Assembly (NCBI RefSeq): GCF_030182585.1
Contig: NZ_JARXOW010000001.1
Coordinates: 1-64,000 of the forward strand
DNA from: Pedobacter faecalis
Lineage (GTDB): Bacteria > Bacteroidota > Bacteroidia > Sphingobacteriales > Sphingobacteriaceae
Length of the DNA stretch: 64,000 nt
Direction: 5' to 3'
Shown here: positions 25,208 to 35,400 of the stretch, in pieces
Numbering within the stretch: the first letter of the stretch is position 1
How the letters are laid out: each line of letters begins with the position of its first letter
Translations under genes and position numbers: made by a program
The notes under the pieces: model-generated
What the model was told of the DNA's origin: nothing
What the model saw: the letters and a program-made list of their open reading frames with translations, nothing else
Databases searched by the model: none

Positions 25208-25235
25208 GCCCGGGCTTTGTTCCGGGCTTTTTTTT
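25208..25235 (+). terminator. Rho-independent terminator after the response regulator
   Basis: Stem GCCCGG (25208-25213) with CCGGGC (25222-25227), 8-nt loop, followed by eight T (25228-25235). Confidence 0.85.
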
Positions 25236-25277
25236 GCCTGTCACCCAGCACGTTTATCGCGTTGTAATTTTTTTTCC

Positions 25278-25285
25278 TACTTTTG
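25278..25285 (+). promoter_or_regulatory. -7 element of the cupin gene
   Basis: TACTTTTG matches TAnnTTTG exactly, 23 nt before the ATG. A -33 is not clear; a T-rich run and GTTG (25261-25264) lie upstream. Confidence 0.45.
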
Positions 25286-25308
25286 GTGTTTAAAAATTAA
25301 TATTCCCA

Positions 25309-25806
25309 ATGTCAGATCAGAAAAAAGAGATATTTGAAAGTGTCGCACAACGGTTGAAGATTGAAGGTTTCAATGTCATCAATCGTGATGAAACTCGTCC
25401 ATGGGGCGGTTTTTTTGTTATCGACGAAGCACAAGCCCAACAATTTGCCAATATTTATTTCGAAGGCCTTAACGTAGAGGACCTGCGAATTTCAGGAAAG
25501 CTAAGTCCGAAGATATTGATCGTTGCACCAGAGACTCGTTTGTCCTGGCAGTATCACCACCGCCGTGCAGAGATTTGGCAGGTCGTTAACGGTACTGTAG
25601 GTGTTGTTACAAGCGATACAGATGAAGAGGGAGAACTGCAGGAACTTGCACCCGGACAGCGCATTAAACTGAAGCAAGGCGAAAGACATCGCCTGATCGG
25701 CTTGAAAGACTGGGGTATTGTTTCAGAAATATGGCAGCATACTGACCTGGATAACCCTTCAGACGAAAGCGATATCGTTAGGGTTCAGGATGATTTTGGA
25801 CGATAG
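25309..25806 (+). CDS. Cupin protein, type II mannose-6-phosphate isomerase-like
   Basis: A 165-residue single cupin. The segment R-P-W-G-G-F near residues 26-31 and the metal-site pattern Y-H-H-R-R-A-E-I-W-Q-V-V-N-G-T-V-G-V (about 82-99) with G-E-R-H-R-L-I-G (about 125-132) resemble the isomerase half of ManC/AlgA. Relatives in Bacteroidota are often labelled phosphoheptose or mannose-6-phosphate isomerase; the activity here is unproven. Monocistronic, with its own -7 element and a strong bidirectional terminator. Confidence 0.75.
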   Translation: MSDQKKEIFESVAQRLKIEGFNVINRDETRPWGGFFVIDEAQAQQFANIYFEGLNVEDLRISGKLSPKILIVAPETRLSWQYHHRRAEIWQVVNGTVGVVTSDTDEEGELQELAPGQRIKLKQGERHRLIGLKDWGIVSEIWQHTDLDNPSDESDIVRVQDDFGR

Positions 25807-25824
25807 ATCCATTGACCACAGCAT

Positions 25825-25860
25825 AAAAAAAGCAGGAATATAGTAGTTCCTGCTTTTTTA
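25825..25860. terminator. Bidirectional terminator between cupin and helicase genes
   Basis: A 14-bp perfect stem (25825-25838 with 25847-25860) combining an A7 run, AGCAGGAA type core and a T7 run, around an 8-nt loop. It has U tracts on both strands and lies between the two convergent stops. Confidence 0.85.
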
Positions 25861-25861
25861 T

Positions 25862-27169
25862 TTAAGACTTAGCGGTCCGTTTGCCAAACCAGCGTTTTCC
25901 TCCGCTTGGTTTCTTTCTGGCCCCGCTCAAATTAGGCTCTTTTTCTTTGCTGCCATTTCTCGGCGCGCTTTGAGAATTTCTGCCCCGGCTTTTGGCTTTT
26001 GTATCCGGCGCTGAAGTCAGCAGGCTTTGCCAGCTTTTGGCGTAAGGGTGATCTTCCGTAACCGGCAATTTCAGGCCGATCAGTTTTTCGATATCATTTA
26101 AATATGCTTTTTCCTCGCCATCGCAGAACGAAAATGCCGTGCCGCTTAAACCAGCCCTGCCGGTACGTCCGATCCGGTGTACATAAGTCTCCGGGATATT
26201 TGGAAGTTCATAATTGATCACATGCGCAAGTTCATCTACGTCTATACCCCTTGCCGCAATATCAGTAGCGACCAGGATACGCGTTGTCTTGGCTTTGAAG
26301 TTCGTCAAAGCTCTTTGTCTCGCGTTTTGCGACTTATTACCATGAATGGCTTCGGCCCTAATGCCAGCCTTTATCAGGTCTTTAACAATGCGGTCAGATC
26401 CATGTTTCGTCCGTGCAAAAACCAGGGCTGTTTCGATAGACGGATCCTTCAAAATGTGAAGGAGCAGGTTTTTTTTGTCGCTTTTTTCGACATAGAACAC
26501 CTGCTGACTAATCTTCTCGGCAGTAGAGGACACAGGTGTTACTTCCACCTTAACAGGGTTTGTAAGGATGGTATCTGCAAGTCCCTGAATCTCTTTTGGC
26601 ATGGTAGCAGAAAAAAATAATGTTTGCCGCATAGCCGGAAGCTTTGCGATCACCTTTTTAACGTCATGGATAAAGCCCATGTCGAGCATCCGGTCTGCCT
26701 CATCAAGTACAAAAAGCTCAATGTCTTTTAAGTTAATGAAACCCTGGTTCATCAGGTCGAGCAAACGACCCGGAGTAGCCACCAAAATATCTACGCCCCT
26801 TTGCAGTGCATCGGTCTGAGACTTTTGCCCCACACCGCCGAAAATAACCAGATGTCTTATTGGAAGGTTCTTCCCATAGGCTTTGAAACTCTCTTCGATC
26901 TGAATAGCAAGTTCCCTGGTAGGGGTAAGCACCAGAGCTTTAATGGCCTTATGTACTTTAGTATTCGTATGCGGTTTGTTTAAAAGCTGCAGCATCGGGA
27001 TCGCAAAAGCGGCTGTTTTACCTGTGCCGGTCTGCGCGCATCCTAGAAGGTCGCGGCCTTGTAATATAGAAGGGATAGATTGGGCTTGTATTGGAGTTGG
27101 TTGTGTATAACCTTCTGATTGCAGCGCCTTTAGGATCGGCTCAATCAGATTTAATTCTTGAAATGACAA
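25862..27169 (-). CDS. DEAD-box RNA helicase, RhlE-like
   Basis: A 435-residue helicase with all core motifs: Q motif (F-x-x-L-N-L ... P-T-P-I-Q), [27 protein letters not shown], and in the second domain [15 protein letters not shown] and H-R-I-G-R-T-G-R. A basic S/G/K-rich tail (about 375-435) is typical of RhlE-like proteins acting in ribosome assembly or RNA decay. The start codon is TTG: M-S-F-Q-E-L-N-L is the usual family N-terminus and no in-frame ATG lies just upstream. Confidence 0.93.
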   Translation of the reverse strand: MSFQELNLIEPILKALQSEGYTQPTPIQAQSIPSILQGRDLLGCAQTGTGKTAAFAIPMLQLLNKPHTNTKVHKAIKALVLTPTRELAIQIEESFKAYGKNLPIRHLVIFGGVGQKSQTDALQRGVDILVATPGRLLDLMNQGFINLKDIELFVLDEADRMLDMGFIHDVKKVIAKLPAMRQTLFFSATMPKEIQGLADTILTNPVKVEVTPVSSTAEKISQQVFYVEKSDKKNLLLHILKDPSIETALVFARTKHGSDRIVKDLIKAGIRAEAIHGNKSQNARQRALTNFKAKTTRILVATDIAARGIDVDELAHVINYELPNIPETYVHRIGRTGRAGLSGTAFSFCDGEEKAYLNDIEKLIGLKLPVTEDHPYAKSWQSLLTSAPDTKAKSRGRNSQSAPRNGSKEKEPNLSGARKKPSGGKRWFGKRTAKS

Positions 27170-27223
27170 TGTATAATATATTAAGTAATAAGTGAAAGAG
27201 TATCACTTTCCTGCAAAGGTAGT

Positions 27224-27231
27224 TATAAAAT
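27224..27231 (-). promoter_or_regulatory. -7 element of the DEAD-box helicase gene
   Basis: TACCTTTG (27231-27224 on the minus strand) matches TAnnTTTG exactly. It leaves a leader of about 45 nt. No clear -33 TTTG is seen. Confidence 0.45.
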
Positions 27232-27233
27232 GT

Positions 27234-27241
27234 TATATTTG
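27234..27241 (+). promoter_or_regulatory. -7 element of parE
   Basis: TATATTTG matches TAnnTTTG exactly, 19 nt before the ATG at 27261. It lies back to back with the helicase -7 element; a -33 is not evident. Confidence 0.45.
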
Positions 27242-27260
27242 TGTTATACTCCAAATCATC

Positions 27261-29180
27261 ATGGCTGAACCAAACTACAACGAAGATAGTATACGATCGC
27301 TCGACTGGAAGGAACACATCAGACTGCGCCCGGGTATGTATATCGGTAAGCTGGGCGACGGCTCAGCGCAGGACGACGGGATATATGTTTTGCTTAAGGA
27401 GATCGTCGACAACTCGATCGATGAGTTTGTGATGGGGTCGGGCAAGACGATCGAGATAACTGTTTCAGAACATAAGGTCAACGTACGGGATTACGGCAGG
27501 GGGATTCCTTTAGGGAAAGTGATCGACTGCGTATCTAAGATTAATACCGGCGGCAAGTACGACAGTAAGGCTTTCCAAAAATCGGTCGGTCTTAACGGGG
27601 TGGGTACTAAGGCGGTGAACGCACTGTCCAGCACATTTACGGTTCAATCGTATCGCGACGGTAAAACGAAGAAGGTCGAGTTCTCGAAAGGGGAGATCGT
27701 TACAGATCATGATATTATAGATACCACCCAGCGCAATGGTACAGCAATTACCTTTTATCCCGACGATACGATATTCCGCAATTATCACTATATAAGCGAT
27801 TTCGTGGAAAGCATGATCTGGAATTATGTTTTTCTGAACACCGGGCTTACAATCAATTATAACGGACAGAAATATTTCTCTGAGCGCGGACTTTACGATC
27901 TGTTGCACAAGGTGGCTGATGTAGAACATATCCGCTACCCGGTGATCCATATGAAGGGCAACGACATTGAGATTGCTATGACGCATGGGCAGCAGTACGG
28001 AGAGGACTATCATTCTTTCGTTAACGGCCAGCATACCACCCAGGGTGGTACTCACCAGGCCGCTTTCCGAGAAGCGGTAGTAAAGACTATACGTGAGTTC
28101 TATAAGAAAGAATTCGATGCCTCAGATATCAGGGCCTCAATCATTGCGGCCATATCCGTCCGCGTACAGGAACCGGTGTTCGAATCACAGACAAAAACAA
28201 AGCTTGGTTCGCAGAACATTGGTCCGGATGGTCCCACCGTAAGAACCTTTGTAAATGACTTTGTAAAAAAGGAACTTGACGATTATTTGCACAAACACCA
28301 GGATGTTGCAGACGCGCTTCTGAAACGCATCATGCAGTCGGAAAGGGAGCGTAAGGATATCGCAGGTATTAAGAAACTGGCCAACGACCGTGCTAAAAAA
28401 GCTTCCCTGCACAATAAGAAACTCAGGGATTGCAAGGTTCATTTCAACAGCAATCACGACAGACGGTATGAGACAACGCTTTTCATTACCGAGGGTGATT
28501 CCGCTTCGGGCTCTATTACCAAATCCAGGGACGTAGAGTGCCAGGCAGTATTCAGTCTTAAGGGCAAACCTTTAAACTGTTATGAACTCACCAAAAAAGT
28601 AGTGTATGAGAATGAGGAATTTAACCTCCTTCAGCATGCGCTGAACATTGAGGACGGTCTGGAAGGTTTACATTACAATAACATCGTAATTGCCACGGAT
28701 GCTGACGTAGACGGTATGCACATCCGTTTGTTAATGATGACTTTCTTTCTGCAGTTTTTCCCCGATTTGGTCCGTGCGGGCCATGTCTACATTTTGCAAA
28801 CCCCGCTTTTCAGGGTTCGCAATAAAAAGGAAACAATATATTGTTATAGCGATGATGAGCGAAAAAAGGCGATTGAGAAGCTAGGGAACAGACCAGAGAT
28901 CACGCGGTTTAAAGGGCTAGGTGAAATATCGCCCGACGAGTTCGGTCTTTTTATAGGAAAAGATATACGGCTCGATCCGGTGATCCTAAAAGATCAGACC
29001 ATAAAGGGCCTTCTTGAATATTATATGGGCAAGAACACTCCGGACCGTCAGCAGCACATTATCCGTAACCTTCGGGTGGAAAAAGACACCGTAGAGGAAT
29101 TGGTTTCAGCGGTGGAGGATGCAGCAACAACAGCTGTTGTACACGATGTGGTAGAAGACGACTTCGCGGAGTCTGCCTGA
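27261..29180 (+). CDS. parE: Type IIA DNA topoisomerase subunit B (topoisomerase IV type)
   Basis: A 639-residue ATPase subunit. The GHKL ATPase (about 1-220) shows [16 protein letters not shown] and [13 protein letters not shown]; a transducer domain follows; the TOPRIM domain (about 400-510) has T-E-G-D-S-A-S-G-S and D-A-D-V-D-G. I start it at ATG 27261; the frame is open upstream from a GTG at 27192 but that stretch contains the promoter. With the ParC at 37844 it forms a heterotetramer that decatenates or relaxes DNA. Bacteroidota keep a separate GyrB, so ParE is the better label. Confidence 0.92.
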   Translation: MAEPNYNEDSIRSLDWKEHIRLRPGMYIGKLGDGSAQDDGIYVLLKEIVDNSIDEFVMGSGKTIEITVSEHKVNVRDYGRGIPLGKVIDCVSKINTGGKYDSKAFQKSVGLNGVGTKAVNALSSTFTVQSYRDGKTKKVEFSKGEIVTDHDIIDTTQRNGTAITFYPDDTIFRNYHYISDFVESMIWNYVFLNTGLTINYNGQKYFSERGLYDLLHKVADVEHIRYPVIHMKGNDIEIAMTHGQQYGEDYHSFVNGQHTTQGGTHQAAFREAVVKTIREFYKKEFDASDIRASIIAAISVRVQEPVFESQTKTKLGSQNIGPDGPTVRTFVNDFVKKELDDYLHKHQDVADALLKRIMQSERERKDIAGIKKLANDRAKKASLHNKKLRDCKVHFNSNHDRRYETTLFITEGDSASGSITKSRDVECQAVFSLKGKPLNCYELTKKVVYENEEFNLLQHALNIEDGLEGLHYNNIVIATDADVDGMHIRLLMMTFFLQFFPDLVRAGHVYILQTPLFRVRNKKETIYCYSDDERKKAIEKLGNRPEITRFKGLGEISPDEFGLFIGKDIRLDPVILKDQTIKGLLEYYMGKNTPDRQQHIIRNLRVEKDTVEELVSAVEDAATTAVVHDVVEDDFAESA

Positions 29181-29186
29181 GCAGCT

Positions 29187-29208
29187 CCTGCTAATCTTCT
29201 TTAGCAGG
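29187..29208. terminator. Hairpin between convergent parE and yihY-like genes
   Basis: CCTGCTAA (29187-29194) pairs with TTAGCAGG (29201-29208) around a 6-nt loop. It has no T tract and overlaps the last codons of the minus-strand gene, so termination is only probable. Confidence 0.4.
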
Positions 29209-30192
29209 GTCGATTTTAGTGTCCTCAGGATGCTGTGGCGGAAGCACGTCCACTTTCTTTTCTACCACGATGACTTTAGTATGAACGGCATACTTAGTCG
29301 GGCTTATCCCATGATCATACCTTTCCGCATAGGCTTGTGTAAACTCTGCCCCAAAGTATAATATAACAGCTGTATAATAAATCCACACCAAAATAACGAT
29401 CACAGAGCTGGCCGCGCCAAACGCTGAGCCAGGATCACCTTTCTCTATATAGATACCAATGGCATATTTGCCAATACTGAACAATATAGCGGTAAAAAGA
29501 GCGCCTACCAGGGCAGGCTTCCATTTCAGGTCCACATCTGGCAATACCTTGAAGATAACAGCAAAAACACAGGTCACCACAGCAAGCGTGAGCGCGTTCG
29601 TAAGGATAAGCATAAACAGTTCAGAAACCTGCTCTACGCCAATCTTAGTAGCATAAAGCTCAAGCTTACTGCCAATTGCCACAACAACGCTATTAACGAC
29701 CAGCGATACAAGCAGGAGGAATCCCAGCGAAGCAATCAGTGAAAACGACAGTAAACGGTTAACGATGAGCTTCTTCCAGCCTTTCTTTGGTACGGCTTTC
29801 ACCTTCCAGATCAGGTTTATACTATCTTGAATTTCAATGAAGATCGCCGTTGCACCAATGATCAGCGTTCCTATACCAATGATTAAGCCGAGCGTGCTTT
29901 TACCGGAATAGTTGGCGTTATTTACAAAACTCCTGAGTTGATTAGCAGCATCGGGACCAACAAGTTCGCTGATTTCACCAAAAAGCTTAGTGTTAGGATC
30001 CATATTATCGCCCAGAAACAATGATGCTGCGGAGATAATGATAATGATCAGGGGAGTTAGCGCAAATATGGTATAATATGCCAATGCCGCGCTTAATTTC
30101 ATCACCCGGTCTTCCGAGAAGCCTTTACCGGCGGCAACAAATAAATGGTATACCGCTATAAAGAAGTGTTTCACTTTTCTTAGAACTGCCAT
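29191..30192 (-). CDS. YihY/BrkB family membrane protein
   Basis: About 333 residues with six predicted membrane helices. The family signature A-L-A-Y-Y-T-I-F-A-L-T-P-L lies near residues 35-48, and Y-F-G-A-E-F-T-Q-A-Y near 285-295. The family was once called ribonuclease BN, which is no longer accepted; the function is unknown. I use ATG at 30192, because the longer reading from 30198 starts with TTG. It follows tamL by 12 nt and is probably the third gene of the tam operon. Confidence 0.88.
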   Translation of the reverse strand: MAVLRKVKHFFIAVYHLFVAAGKGFSEDRVMKLSAALAYYTIFALTPLIIIIISAASLFLGDNMDPNTKLFGEISELVGPDAANQLRSFVNNANYSGKSTLGLIIGIGTLIIGATAIFIEIQDSINLIWKVKAVPKKGWKKLIVNRLLSFSLIASLGFLLLVSLVVNSVVVAIGSKLELYATKIGVEQVSELFMLILTNALTLAVVTCVFAVIFKVLPDVDLKWKPALVGALFTAILFSIGKYAIGIYIEKGDPGSAFGAASSVIVILVWIYYTAVILYFGAEFTQAYAERYDHGISPTKYAVHTKVIVVEKKVDVLPPQHPEDTKIDPAKED

Positions 30193-30204
30193 GCTCAATT
30201 GCGA

Positions 30205-32490
30205 TTAGAATGGATATCCGATTCCTATGTTATAGATCAGATTTTCCCTGCGCCAGTCCTTACTGCCAAAATCAATCTGATCAATTACCCAGCGATCACC
30301 CGGCGGCAGGTATGGTTTTCTGATCGGAAAGGCTACATCCAGACGAATTACAAATATGGTTGCATCAACCCTTAAACCAGCCCCTGTTCCTACAGCCATT
30401 TCACTCAAAGCATATCCGGGCCTGAACTTTGAACCAGGACGTTCCGGATCCTCTTTCCGTAGCCACACGTTACCTGCGTCGGCAAATAGTGCACCGTGCA
30501 GTACGCTTACCAGCTTAAAGCGGAGCTCAGTATTCAGCATAATTTTTACGTCACCGCCCTGATCAGCAAAGATAGTGTCAGGCAGCTCATACGTGCCCGG
30601 TCCCAAACCTCTGGCCCTAAATGCCCTGATGTCATTACTTCCACCGGCAAAAAATTGTCTTACATAGGGTAACGCCCTGCTGTTGCCGTAAGCGAAGCCA
30701 TAGCCAACATTGAAGCGGTTGGCCCAGGTGATGCCCTTGGTTAGTTTAAAATAGTCTCTTACATCAGCCTCCAGCCTTACAAATTGCGTTAGCGGGGTTT
30801 TCAGGAAAGTTTTCTGACCCTCGTCGTTTTCCGGAACAAACAAACCCCATACGTTGCCGGCAGTCTCTATATCACCACTAAAATAAAGGTTGTTTCGTCT
30901 TTCGTCCTCCATTTGATTGGTATAGGTGAAGTTGTAGTTGCTCCCAATGATGAACTGTTTTTCCAGAACCCCTCTCAAGCCGATCCGGTACAGGCTGTCC
31001 AGCTTTTTCTCATTTTCATTCGAAGGCTGAACATAATTGATCGAGATAGGGTTAAAGGTATGTTCCTTGTATTTACTCTCCTTGAAATTGTAGCCGAACT
31101 CACCCCTGATGGAGTTAAGATTATATAGGGAACCTCTGCTCAGCAGTTGATACGACGCCGTTACGATCGTCTTTGGTACAAAGGCATTTGTGCTACTAAA
31201 CTTAAAGAAGGGTATGATCAGGCGCGGGAAGGTCAATTTTCCTTCAGTGGTAAAAGAATAAGAGTTCAAACCTCTGGCCTGGCCGCTCACCTGGGTTTCG
31301 AATCCGCCGCTTACACTTACATCAAGCTGTTCAGCTGCCCTGAACAGGTTCCGTGTTGTCTGCGTGAGCCTCACTTCCGATCCCACAAAATTGTTCGACT
31401 TGCTGGTTCCCAGAACAGAGAAGGTAAGCGAGTTCTTTTTCAGAGGAGTAAGGTATAGATTTAGATCAAGCTGATTATTCTTAAAACTATCTATCGGCAC
31501 AAAATCGGCCCTCACACCCTGAAAAGTGCCGATGTTCACGAGTCTGTTCAGCGACTGGCTATGATCTCTCCGGTTGTAGCGTTCACCTTTTTCGAAAAAT
31601 ACCAGGCGGTTAAACACCCATGGTTTAAACGTGTTCCGGTTATCGTAAATATTGAAGTTCCCGAACTCCAGTGGCTTAAGGCGTTTCAGAACACTGTCGC
31701 GGCGTACGTTATAATTTGGGAAGATATTGATGTCTCGAATGGTGTACGGCTTCAGTCCCGCATCCGGAGCGCTGTCCTTAAGCCGTATCCTAACATCCAC
31801 CATGTTTCGTCCAATTGTGCTGTCTACCTGCATAATCAGGTAATCCGGGCTGAAGTAAAAATAGCCACTCTCTTTCAGGTCGTTGTCAATCCGTATCCGC
31901 TCATTTTTATAGGTTTCCAAATCGTAGTAGTCGCCCGCTTTCAATAAGGATTTATCCTTATTTGCATTAATGATATTGGCCAGGTTACCACTGTCTTTCG
32001 GAAAGGAAATGCTATTGATCTTATAACGCTGGCCGGTAACAGCCGTATACACAGCCTTGCCTTTTTTCTTCTTCACCACCGTGTCGCCGGTAACCACCGA
32101 TTGAAGATATCCCTGACTTATCAGGTAGCTCGTTAGCACATCATTGTTATACCGTAGTTTAACCTCACTCAGCAGTACCGGGGGTTCACCAAGTTTAGTC
32201 CGCAACCAGTGTTTAAAGCCCTTATTCTTCTTAGGCTCGCCAGCCAGGTTGTAAAAGAACAGTTTATACTTAAATCCGAGGATAGACTTGTTCGGGCGGG
32301 GCCTGGTGCGGCTTTCAAGTGCGTCTTTTACCGACTTCTGATCATCTATCCGCCCCGAAGAATCCGGATTTATCTTTACGTCCGCGCCGGTGTACAAAAT
32401 CTGCCCCGGCTTTAAGCCGCGGGTGCTGCTGCAGCCAGCAAGGATAAATAACGAAAATAATGCTAATAAAATTAAGTGAGATCTGTTCAT
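30205..32490 (-). CDS. tamL: Omp85-family outer-membrane lipoprotein, TamL-like
   Basis: A 761-residue BamA/TamA-superfamily protein. The N-terminus is a lipoprotein signal with lipobox L-A-G-C (Cys at about 19). POTRA-like repeats span about 30-330, followed by a 16-strand barrel with the Omp85 signature R-Q-F-F-A-G-G-S-N-D-I-R-A-F-R-A-R-G and a C-terminal strand ending G-I-G-Y-P-F. Lipidated TamA homologues are a Bacteroidota trait. Directly after tamB (1 nt between genes), it should form with TamB the outer half of the TAM envelope-spanning complex. Confidence 0.87.
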   Translation of the reverse strand: MNRSHLILLALFSLFILAGCSSTRGLKPGQILYTGADVKINPDSSGRIDDQKSVKDALESRTRPRPNKSILGFKYKLFFYNLAGEPKKNKGFKHWLRTKLGEPPVLLSEVKLRYNNDVLTSYLISQGYLQSVVTGDTVVKKKKGKAVYTAVTGQRYKINSISFPKDSGNLANIINANKDKSLLKAGDYYDLETYKNERIRIDNDLKESGYFYFSPDYLIMQVDSTIGRNMVDVRIRLKDSAPDAGLKPYTIRDINIFPNYNVRRDSVLKRLKPLEFGNFNIYDNRNTFKPWVFNRLVFFEKGERYNRRDHSQSLNRLVNIGTFQGVRADFVPIDSFKNNQLDLNLYLTPLKKNSLTFSVLGTSKSNNFVGSEVRLTQTTRNLFRAAEQLDVSVSGGFETQVSGQARGLNSYSFTTEGKLTFPRLIIPFFKFSSTNAFVPKTIVTASYQLLSRGSLYNLNSIRGEFGYNFKESKYKEHTFNPISINYVQPSNENEKKLDSLYRIGLRGVLEKQFIIGSNYNFTYTNQMEDERRNNLYFSGDIETAGNVWGLFVPENDEGQKTFLKTPLTQFVRLEADVRDYFKLTKGITWANRFNVGYGFAYGNSRALPYVRQFFAGGSNDIRAFRARGLGPGTYELPDTIFADQGGDVKIMLNTELRFKLVSVLHGALFADAGNVWLRKEDPERPGSKFRPGYALSEMAVGTGAGLRVDATIFVIRLDVAFPIRKPYLPPGDRWVIDQIDFGSKDWRRENLIYNIGIGYPF

Positions 32491-32491
32491 T

Positions 32492-35400
32492 TTATCTGGT
32501 GGTGTTTGTGCTGTCTGGGCTCATGCCCTCAGCTTTAAGCTGTTGTTCACGTGCTTCACGATTTCTGTTTTCCTGTTCCCTTTGTTTGTTTTTTTCCCGT
32601 CTTGCCCTTCGCTCTTCCCTGGTTTCTTTCTTTTGGAAAATCTCCCTGAATTTGTTGTAATCTACTACAAGCGCAAAGCCAAGACCGGTCTCGATGATCT
32701 GTCCCTCGATAACACTTTCATTCTGGTTACGGCGATAGGCCCTCAGTCTGTACCTGCCGTCGGCAGAAAGCGCATATTCTACATTCACGTTGCCTGCGAT
32801 ATTGCTAGAGTTTTGGTTTTGCGTTTCCGGCCCTTCAATGCCAAATGAGCTGCCCACTGTTACGGTCAGCCTGTCGTTTAACAACTTCTTGGACAAGCCA
32901 ACTTCCAGATCTGTCTTCTGCTCGAGTGAACCGGTAGAATAGTCTTCAGAAGAATTCAGGTTGAAATTAAGATCAACCCCCTGGATGAGATCAGACGCCA
33001 GGTTGTTGAGCTGCTCGGTCAGAAGTTTACTTACACTAGAACGGGCAAGGGTAGATACGCCACCGCCTCCGCCAGCCAGACTTTGAAACGGATTATCTGC
33101 AATGAAGCGGTTCAAAGCAAGCAGCGCAAATACCTGTTTGTTCAGTTCATTAACATCCTGGTTTACCTGAAGAAGTTTGGCATATACTTGTCCCCCGAGC
33201 GCACCGCGCTCATTTTCTGGTAGATCCAGCCTGAATGAGATGGTAGGCTTCATCAGTTCATCCTCCATCATCAGGTAAACCTGGAATGGCAGTTTCGTTT
33301 TTGCCTGAATGTTGTTCTCTTCGTTCAATAGATCAATAGGTGCAGCGTTCACCTCATACAAGGCGGTAAGGTCAACGTTGGCCGACATCGGATCGCCGGT
33401 CCAGACAATGGAACTACCCTTAACCAGGCTGAAAGACTTTTTACCCAGCGGTCCTACCGACAAGTTATAGGAGCCGTCATTAATCTCATAACGGCCTGTC
33501 AGACTAGTCTTGCCGCTGGCATCCATCGTAGCAATCAGGTTAGCCTCTCCGCGTACCTTTAGAGCATCGCCATTGGCGGGGTCTACCACCACATTTAATT
33601 CCGCTTCAGGGTCGAGGTTCAGAGTCGCGTTAAGCGTCATGCCTTTAATCGGCGCTTTGTTCATGCTATCCGTTTTTAGCGCCATTTGTCCGTTAAAGGG
33701 AGGAGCATCAGCATCGATAAACTGCACAATGCCTTCCTGATCGATCACCGAAGGATCGCTCGTTGGCACTGCGAAAAAGAATTTTGTGCCCTTTTCAACG
33801 GTCACTGTCATATCAACATTCGGTTGGTTCATGTCGCCACGAACCTTAATGTTACTCGTCAGGTACACGGTGCCATAGATCATTTCATTGTCTTCAGAAG
33901 TCGAATTCAACGCCCGGAAATTATCTGTGGTGATGTCCATATTGAAAGCAAAGTCCTGATAATTTGTCGTGCGTATCCCTCCATTGATCACGGCCTGTTT
34001 GCCTAGCGAATCAAGGATCGTGAAACTGTCGAAATTTACACCGGTATCTGTAAAGCGTATCGATTCGTTAGGAATTCGCAGATACGAGTTTACGTACCCC
34101 GCAGTAAAAGCAACCTGGTTAAAGTCTATATTACCACGCACCTGCGGGGAAGATGTGGATCCTTTCATCGTCATCTGTCCGGTGATGGTTCCCGACCCAT
34201 TCTTGATCTGGCCCATCGACACACTTTCCAGTGATTTTAAGTCTACCTTATCAAGGTTTAGTGTCAGATCAAGCGCGTTTTCCGTATTGGTATAATAAAA
34301 GCCGTTCACGCGCAATTCATGGACGCCGGTTAGCGCCACATTCACCTCGTATGCATTTGCTGTATTGTTATTTATCGCTATACGCAACGTACCAAGCTGG
34401 TCTTTCTGGTAACGCAACTCGTCTACCGTGAGGTTAGCCACAAACTTAGGACTTCCGGTCAGTTCGCTTATATTAGCTGTTCCATTAATCACACCGCCGA
34501 CAAGCGCGCTGTCCTGCTGTGCAAACTTAGTCAGTGTCTCAATTCTGAAGTCCTTAAACTGAACCTCCACCGGCGAGTTAGGCGTCTCGTCCGAACTGTT
34601 AATGCTTAATAGCTGGTTGCCCTTACTTAGATTAAACCGGTGCGCCAGGATGCCCGATTGTCCGAACTGCAAATAATTGTCAGGCGCAATAGCCCAGCGC
34701 TCATAATCGAGCAAAAGTTTCTGCGGATCAAGCGAAAACTGGTAATCCTTATTAACCGATTTAAATGTACCACCAAGTACATACTTATCCTTACGCTCGC
34801 TGTCACGCAAATAAACATTAAGTCCCAGTTGATTATTTGCAGCCTGCCCACCTATCTCGGAGTTATACAGCGCAATTGAAGGGCTCTGCAGGCTTCCCAC
34901 CGTGAGTTTATACGATAGCCGTTCGGCAGTATTGCCAATGTCCAGTCTGGTACTGTCAACCTTAAAATCGCCATATACGACCTGCGGAAACCAGGCTTTC
35001 ATTTTCAGGCTGTCCTGCTGCGTATCAATCACCCCGCTAATGCTGGAAGGAGAGAAGCTGGTCAGATCAGGAACAAAGTTTTTCAGGACTTTAGCATTGT
35101 AAATGTCTAATTTAAACCGCATGCGCTGATCCGGAACTTCCTTCACTTCGCTAAATGCGTAATATTTATTGATCTCATTGATCACAGCCGCCCCCATATT
35201 GGTCAGCTGGTATTTACCATCAACGCGGGCACTCAGAATTTCCGATTTCAGCGTCAGCAGATTGTGGTCGGCCGTTGCTTCCGAGTGAATATCAATCGTA
35301 TCCATGTTAAACCGCTGACCATCTTTCGCAAACTGCAAACCCCTCAGGCTGATGTCGCCATTCAGATAGTCAGGATCAGCTGTTTCGATATCAGCATCGA

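Noticed and set aside
27192..27260. N-terminal extension of ParE from a GTG
   Set aside because: The stretch contains the -7 promoter element and does not resemble ParE N-termini.
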